Positions 59,462-64,000 of a stretch of DNA of 64,000 nt are shown piece after piece. The stretch lies in NCBI GenBank assembly GCA_041390025.1, contig JAWKQR010000003.1, positions 124,001-188,000 on the forward strand. The letters run 5' to 3'. Origin of the DNA: JBFFMO01 sp041390025. GTDB taxonomy: Bacteria; Myxococcota_A; Bradymonadia; Bradymonadales; Bradymonadaceae. Every line of letters starts with the position of its first letter. Position 1 is the stretch's first letter. The notes below the pieces were generated by a model that saw only the letters and a list, made by a program, of their open reading frames with translations, was not told the DNA's origin and did no database searches. Made by a program: the position numbers and the translations under genes.

Positions 59462-60984
59462 ATGGACATGGAAGAATCCTTCGAAATTCCGGATCTAGAC
59501 GAAATCCAAGATCTTGGAAGCGCAAAGTTTCTGTTTGACTCTTGCTGAAATCTTCCTGAACAACAAGCCCAAACTGTCGCCAAGCTCAACTTACGATCGA
59601 GCAACTACGCCATGAATTGGCCGAGTAAGTCGCGCTTTTCGGCCAAAAATCCGAACGCGTGGTGCCGATTGACCGAAGTCGCGTCGCAAACGCGATTCGG
59701 AAACCCCTGAACAAGCCGCAGAACGCCGAAGGCGAAGGCAAAAGCCACGCGTGATTCCAAACGTGAAAAACGTCGGGACCGAGACACCCGCAAGTGGTCA
59801 GACACCGTGTTGAGTTGTGCCACATCATCGGTGCTTGTCCCGCGCCCAACAGGCGGATCAATAACTGGCGGACGAGGTCAGTGAGGCCGAGTTCGTGCCG
59901 GCGCGCCTGATTCGGCGGGAACGCCACCGGCGTCGCGTGGTATGCGTACGGTGTTACCAAGGTGACTTGCCTGCGCGATGTGGTCGAAGGTAGCTATGGC
60001 CCGGGGTTACACGCTCATATTGTCGTCATGATGCGCCGACTCGACTCCGCTCGACCGCCAAGCGCGGGGCTTTAAACGTGCCGGTGTGCCACTATCGAAG
60101 AGCACGCTCTGCGATCTATTTCATCGCACCATGAGCACCTGTCGCCCATTTCCGAAGAAATCCTGCGCCAAGTCGCCGCCTCGAGCCATATCAACGCCGA
60201 TGAGACCTCGATGAAAATCCAGACGAAGGGCGAATGCCGTCGCGGATTTCTATGGGATTTCATCGCAAAAAACGACGCCGGCCAAACGATGATTAGCCAT
60301 ACCGATTTAGTCCGAATCGAAGTGGTCACACGCCCATCAAGGTGCTCGGCGATTCGACCGGGGTGCTGCAGGTCGATGGTTACACGGGCTACAACAAGGT
60401 CGGCGCCCGAAAAACGTGACCGAGCTGGCTGTTGGGCCCACGCTCGACGCAAGTTTTTGCAGCACTGGAGACCTCGCCCCAAGACGCCGAGCACGCCATT
60501 GACCTGATTCGACAGATTTACGAAGTCGAGTACAGGCTGCCGAGAAAGTTTTCTAGGCACCGACAAACATCGCGCCTTGCGCAGCACCAAAAGCCGGAAA
60601 ATCGTCGACACATTCATGATGTGGGCAGAACAAAAAGACCTTCAACTTCAGGCTCCCGCTCAGCGTGGCATTGACGTAAATCGTTAATCAATAAAAGACG
60701 TTGGAACTTTTCCTAAACGACCCCAAAATTCGGCTCGACAACAACATTGCCGAACAGCACTTGCGGCTGATCGCGCTGGGACGAAGAACTTCCTATTTGT
60801 GGGCCACGACGAAGCCAGACCGTAACTTGCTTCGACGCTGCAAGCGCTCGTATCGACCTGTCTGGCGAACGACATCAACCCGCAAACCTATCTGACGGAC
60901 GTCTTATTGCATCAAGACCAACCGCAATCGCGAATCGCCGAGCTGTTGCCGTGGAATTGGGCGGTCGAACCACGCTCGCAATAG
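59462..60984 (+). pseudogene. tnpC: IS66 TnpC transposase, heavily frameshifted
   Basis: Start ATG 59462 (DMEESFEIPDLDEIQDLG). Motifs recovered across frames include SKSTLCDLFHRT, HADETSMKIQTKG-like text near 60200 (the first catalytic Asp), a VLGDSTGVLQVDGYTGYNK region and GCWAHARRKF near 60430. They continue with RLDNNIAEQHLRLIALGR near 60735 and the end WNWAVEPRSQ (stop 60982-60984). These are the DDE transposase landmarks of IS66. The number of indels and stops is higher than in neighbouring genes, suggesting real decay in addition to consensus error. Confidence 0.75.
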
Positions 60985-61047
60985 CCCAAATACATCCGTA
61001 TCAAATCATGTGGGAGAGGAAAACAACGCGGTCTGCCGGACGGCTAC

Positions 61048-62055
61048 AGCCGAGAGGCCTACACGGCCTATGGCAAATCGACCTACGGCAGTTTTGAGAA
61101 GAAGCGCTATCGGTTCACTGGCAAAGAACGCGACGAAGAATCGGGCCTGAATTACCACTCAGCAAGATACTACGCGCCGTGGCTTGGAAAGTGGCTCAGT
61201 CCCGATCCGAGTGGGTTTGTGGATGGTCCCAATCTCTATGCTTACGTGCGCGGGAATCCGATCAGTTTAAGTGATCCGACTGGACGTGAAGGTGAAGATC
61301 AAGCTCCAACCGCGAAACCCAGCTATAAACCAACCGGAATTTACGTGGTTGACGATCACGACCTCTTAAGTGCGTTGGGTGTGGTTGTGGGAGGGGATGT
61401 TGGAGGCATAAAGCTCAGCCTGGTCAAAAACAAGCAAACACGAAAAGAAATCGAGTTAGCCACCGGAAACAAACAGAGCTCGTTTGCAGAGATTCTGATC
61501 AACGAAAAATATTCGAATACTGGCGATCCGCTGTTCTCACAAGGCTTTAACGAAATCATAGCGTCAGGCCAGAGGGTGGTATTGGTGACGAAAGCCGAGA
61601 CGAAAAACCTGCCCGGTCTTTCATTGGCCGAAAACGCAAACGTCTCCGATATAACGTTACTCTCCGAAAACGCGAAGAGCCGAATTCATGGCCTAAAGAA
61701 TAGCCCCTCTTCCGAAACTCCTGACTTATCGGTGATTCGCGTCAGCCACTCGAAGTCGCCAGAGACAATATCTAAGGCCGGAATTGTAACGGTACCCATG
61801 TCGATGTCTCTTGCGCACGAGTTTCAAGGTCATTTCCATACCGCTGTGGTGCTACAAAGACCATATGGTCATACTGATCTCGGCTCATCTGATCCACACA
61901 AATCTGGACCCATCCTTGAAAGTGTCGGCAACCATGCACTTCAACTCCTTCAACGGAAGAAGATCGAATCGGTGCCGTTGTTCGCAACATTTCGGTTTGC
62001 GGCACGACTGGATTTGCTAGAACTCATCGCACCAGCTGAGAGGTACTCAAAATGA
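61048..62055 (+). CDS. Rhs C-terminal fragment: RHS core plus HEXXGH metallopeptidase-like toxin domain
   Basis: The frame is open from the IS66 right end. It begins in the RHS-associated core (RYRFTGKERDEESGLNYHSA, ARYYAPWLGKWLSPDP, NLYAYVRGNPISLSDPTG, 61100-61285). A ~250-residue variable C-terminal domain follows, containing HEFQGHFH at 61816-61839. The HEXXGH spacing is that of dipeptidyl-peptidase-III-type zinc sites; HTDLGSSDPH and PILESVGNH downstream could provide further ligands. In Rhs/polymorphic toxins such C-terminal domains are released to kill competitors. The Rhs N-terminus and promoter are missing, lost at the IS66 junction. Initiation from GTG 61219 would produce the toxin part only. 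Confidence 0.75.
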   Translation, partial: SREAYTAYGKSTYGSFEKKRYRFTGKERDEESGLNYHSARYYAPWLGKWLSPDPSGFVDGPNLYAYVRGNPISLSDPTGREGEDQAPTAKPSYKPTGIYVVDDHDLLSALGVVVGGDVGGIKLSLVKNKQTRKEIELATGNKQSSFAEILINEKYSNTGDPLFSQGFNEIIASGQRVVLVTKAETKNLPGLSLAENANVSDITLLSENAKSRIHGLKNSPSSETPDLSVIRVSHSKSPETISKAGIVTVPMSMSLAHEFQGHFHTAVVLQRPYGHTDLGSSDPHKSGPILESVGNHALQLLQRKKIESVPLFATFRFAARLDLLELIAPAERYSK

Positions 62056-63236
62056 AACGCATGATTATGTCTTTGGGGCTTTTTTTGCTCTTGAACTGTG
62101 CTGGCACCAACAAGCAACTTCTAAGGCCAGCGGACGGCGAACAAACGGAAGACCAAAAAATCCGAGTTCCGGAATTATGGTTAGTAACGACCGACCACTC
62201 CAATAACGCCTATTTCGTGCCTTTCAACGAATTCTACAGCCAGCACGGATTTGATGAAGAAGGTACACTGGGGGACCTCAAGTCGTATATCGAACGCTTG
62301 GCGCTGAAAGTAGTTTACCTGCCAGCTGGAAACTATGTGGTACTGTTTATAGATTCCATTTCCGGCCAGCGCTTTTCGATAGGCTTTAAGATCGATTTCA
62401 CAGGCGACCTTCAGGCCCACAAAGATTTTACACTGCAGAATTTTGAGGTCTGCAAGGCGTCGGCCTGGCATCAGGCCTTTTACCCATGGGGACGTGCTGC
62501 CAGCATAGCGGATATTCAAACCGCGGTTGAAGGTAATCACACGCACACAGATGACCTCGTTGTATCGGCACTGCTAAGGCGTCCGAATTTATGGACCTTG
62601 GCGAATCGTTCGGGTCTACTTACTGAAGAAATTCTCTCTTCGCTATTGGAGTTGGTAGACCCTGACGCTCGTATTGAATTGCTGGCGGTTGAGTTGTTTC
62701 AAGCAAGGAGAGGAACTGAACTACTAACGGATTTAAATCGATCCGGTAGAACCTTCCTTATTCCGCCAGCAGCGGTGCAGGGCGTTTGGCAAGACCTCCC
62801 AGCGTCTACCCGAGAACTCTATTACCGCGAGTTTATAATCATGACCGGTGACATTTGGTTTACCTATCAGTCCCAAATTTGCCTTGATGCGCCAACGAAA
62901 CTAAGTGTTTACCAATGCCCCCTTGAGACCTGTGACGGACGACTTCGGGGATGGGGGAGGGAGCTTCTCAGCCTGCTCGAACAGGGCCCAGATAACCCCT
63001 ATGTCCGAGAGTGCGCGAAAGAACTATTGACGGTGAACTCTTGTCCTGAATTCGGTGTCAGACCTCTGGCTTGTTCTTCCGCACCCGTAATCGAGAGGGA
63101 ATTCTCCGCGGTGTTGGACGTTGCAAAGCAAACTGAAGTCTGCAAGGTCTCCTACCCAACCAACGGACCCGAGGAAGAATTTGTGTTTGGCAGCGAGTTT
63201 CGTCTCGTATGGACCACAGAATTCACGGCGTATTGA
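62052..63236 (+). CDS. Lipoprotein of unknown function, candidate immunity protein for the Rhs toxin
   Basis: ATG 62052 overlaps the Rhs stop by 4 bases (ATGA). The 394 residues begin with a lipoprotein signal (MKRMIMSLGLFLLLNC, C16). The mature protein has a beta-rich N-domain (VRVPELW-type strands, LALKVVYLPAGNYVVLFIDS), a helical repeat-like centre (TEEILSSLLELVDPDARIEL) and a Cys-containing C-domain. No known enzymatic motif is visible. Tight coupling to a toxin C-terminus is the normal position of the cognate immunity gene; a periplasmic lipid anchor would fit a toxin active in the periplasm. It is A+T-rich like the toxin gene. Confidence 0.6.
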   Translation: MKRMIMSLGLFLLLNCAGTNKQLLRPADGEQTEDQKIRVPELWLVTTDHSNNAYFVPFNEFYSQHGFDEEGTLGDLKSYIERLALKVVYLPAGNYVVLFIDSISGQRFSIGFKIDFTGDLQAHKDFTLQNFEVCKASAWHQAFYPWGRAASIADIQTAVEGNHTHTDDLVVSALLRRPNLWTLANRSGLLTEEILSSLLELVDPDARIELLAVELFQARRGTELLTDLNRSGRTFLIPPAAVQGVWQDLPASTRELYYREFIIMTGDIWFTYQSQICLDAPTKLSVYQCPLETCDGRLRGWGRELLSLLEQGPDNPYVRECAKELLTVNSCPEFGVRPLACSSAPVIEREFSAVLDVAKQTEVCKVSYPTNGPEEEFVFGSEFRLVWTTEFTAY

Positions 63237-63590
63237 AGTCGTTTGGATGATTTGGAAAGCATTCGGACACGCGTGATACCGCTACTGCTCACTGATCCGT
63301 GGCTTGCGGGAGCGCTACAGTTTGTAATCGAGCAGCGCTTTGTCTTCGATGGTCTGGCTTTTGAGCCAGCTCCGCCGATGATGTGAAAAAAGACATGCTC
63401 TGACGCGTTTACGCGGCATGTTCAAGTTTCCGCGTTTCTCGACGATCAACTACATGCGCCTGACCGCGGCGTAAAATCAACCACGGAAACTGTCGCTATG
63501 CGCTAGTTTAAGGTCTAGCAGGTGCGTGTCCAAGAAACCGAGGCCACTCCACCCTCACGTATCGTTGGCACAGAGGGGAACGCGATTTTC
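63237..63590. other. Intergenic stretch without a recognisable gene
   Basis: I see no convincing ORF, RNA or repeat in this stretch. Short coding-like scraps (MFKFPRFSTINYMRLTAA on the plus strand near 63410-63475) may be decayed mobile-element sequence. Confidence 0.3.
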
Positions 63591-63669
63591 GTAACCATCC
63601 GTTAGACCGCGTTCTTGCAGGTCTGAAGAGTTTTCTTAGCTATCCGCTCTCGCAGTTTACGCGAAGGAG
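63591..63669 (+). mobile_element. Solo IS66-like left end
   Basis: About 79 bases starting GTAACCATCCGTTAGACCGC match the left end of the IS66 element at 58652-58730, ungapped, with about six mismatches. Similarity stops at CGAAGGAG, just before the position of the tnpA start. No transposase gene follows, so this is a truncated end or a MITE-like derivative. Confidence 0.7.
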
Positions 63670-63751
63670 CGGAGCCACTCCATTCTCTGGTAAACCCGGA
63701 TCGCCAAGGTGGATGTGGGGTGCGAGTATGGGGCTATTATGGGAGTCAGCA

Positions 63752-64000
63752 ATGAACGTCCGTTTGCATTGGGTGGTCTTCATCCTCGGGTCCGTCACCC
63801 TTACTACATGGGGACGCGGCTTTCATCCAATTCCAGGTCGCGAAGTGGTCCTGCTTTGGCTGGTTACCCACGCAGGGATGGGGGCATTGATCGCTTTGGA
63901 AAAGTCCGAAAAGCCGGTCCGCTACTTTCATTTCGCGGGATATGGGGCCCTCTCTTCCATTTCTTCTGTCGTCGCGTTTGTATGGCTTGGATTCGCGGCA
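63752..64000 (+). CDS. Membrane protein, partial at window end
   Basis: ATG 63752 opens a frame of 83 codons with no stop before the window edge. It contains at least two hydrophobic helices (VVFILGSVTLTTWG, REVVLLWLVTHAGMGALIAL) and a third at the edge (SISSVVAFVWLGFAA). There is no recognisable family; the rest lies outside the window. Confidence 0.5.
   Translation, partial: MNVRLHWVVFILGSVTLTTWGRGFHPIPGREVVLLWLVTHAGMGALIALEKSEKPVRYFHFAGYGALSSISSVVAFVWLGFAA

Larger units (their letters stand above)
58652..61047 (+). mobile_element. IS66-family element with both terminal inverted repeats
   Basis: The left end 58652-58674 (GTAACCGTCCGGCAGACCGC...) and the reverse complement of the right end 61025-61047 agree at 22 of 23 positions. 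Between them lie tnpA, tnpB and tnpC in IS66 order, about 2.4 kb in all. The 8-bp flanks (GTTCTTTC and AGCCGAGA) do not match, so no target duplication is visible. The right end joins directly onto Rhs coding sequence. The left end also recurs alone at 63591. Confidence 0.85.

Noticed and set aside
1..64000. tRNA, rRNA or riboswitch genes
   Set aside because: By eye I found no cloverleaf with a T-arm GTTC-type motif, no rRNA core sequence and no convincing riboswitch; a covariance-model scan would be needed to exclude small RNAs.

Overview
The window looks like chromosome from a Gram-negative bacterium of the former Deltaproteobacteria, most likely Myxococcota or a relative such as Bradymonadota. 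The reasons are the many large lipoproteins with Cys-rich, PPC-like and DxDxD-type repeats, a gliding-motility-like zinc-ribbon/GYF/TPR protein, a DUF4388 (PATAN) protein, Ser/Thr kinase signalling and a LytS/LytTR pair. This placement is inferred from gene content, not from a marker-gene tree. The consensus contains many indels: even the indispensable rpoD and dnaG are frameshifted. Broken frames elsewhere are therefore not, alone, evidence of pseudogenes.

Layout. 1-3.8 kb: a truncated polytopic membrane protein, a LytS-type histidine kinase with its LytTR regulator, and a 2-oxoglutarate/Fe(II) oxygenase. 3.8-7.9 kb: a more A+T-rich island bounded by a second copy of the oxygenase 3' end and an IS66 tnpB scar. 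It encodes an M6-type metalloprotease lipoprotein whose signal peptide is written by ten copies of a pentanucleotide (a likely phase-variation switch), plus a leucine-rich lipoprotein. 8-18 kb: lipoproteins, a polytopic membrane protein, small TPR proteins, a MshEN-domain protein with a ribbon-helix-helix-like tail, and a kinase/TPR/hydrolase operon. 18-22.7 kb: a deoxynucleoside kinase, then rpoD and dnaG with a clear promoter and terminator. 22.8-31.7 kb: a DUF2804 protein, a giant secreted Cys-rich/PPC-like protein split by an in-frame stop, a pseudouridine synthase and a HAD phosphatase.

31.9-41.4 kb is the most distinctive core block, all on the plus strand: a zinc-ribbon/GYF/TM/TPR protein, a pseudo-receiver/PATAN/J-domain/TPR protein, a DnaK that stops just after its beta substrate-binding domain, and a B12-type radical SAM protein. 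It suggests a dedicated Hsp70/J pair serving an envelope or motility machine. 41.4-55 kb holds secreted metal-binding-repeat and RCC1-like proteins (badly frameshifted), an RND pump with a TolC partner, and an App1-like phosphatase beside a phospholipase-C-like protein.

55-64 kb is an accessory region, visibly more A+T-rich. It carries a repeat protein, a subtilisin-like lipoprotein behind a CRP-like palindrome, an integrase remnant, an IS66 element with both terminal inverted repeats, an Rhs C-terminal module with an HEXXGH motif, and an overlapping lipoprotein gene that is the obvious immunity candidate. A solo IS66-like end and a partial membrane-protein gene close the window.
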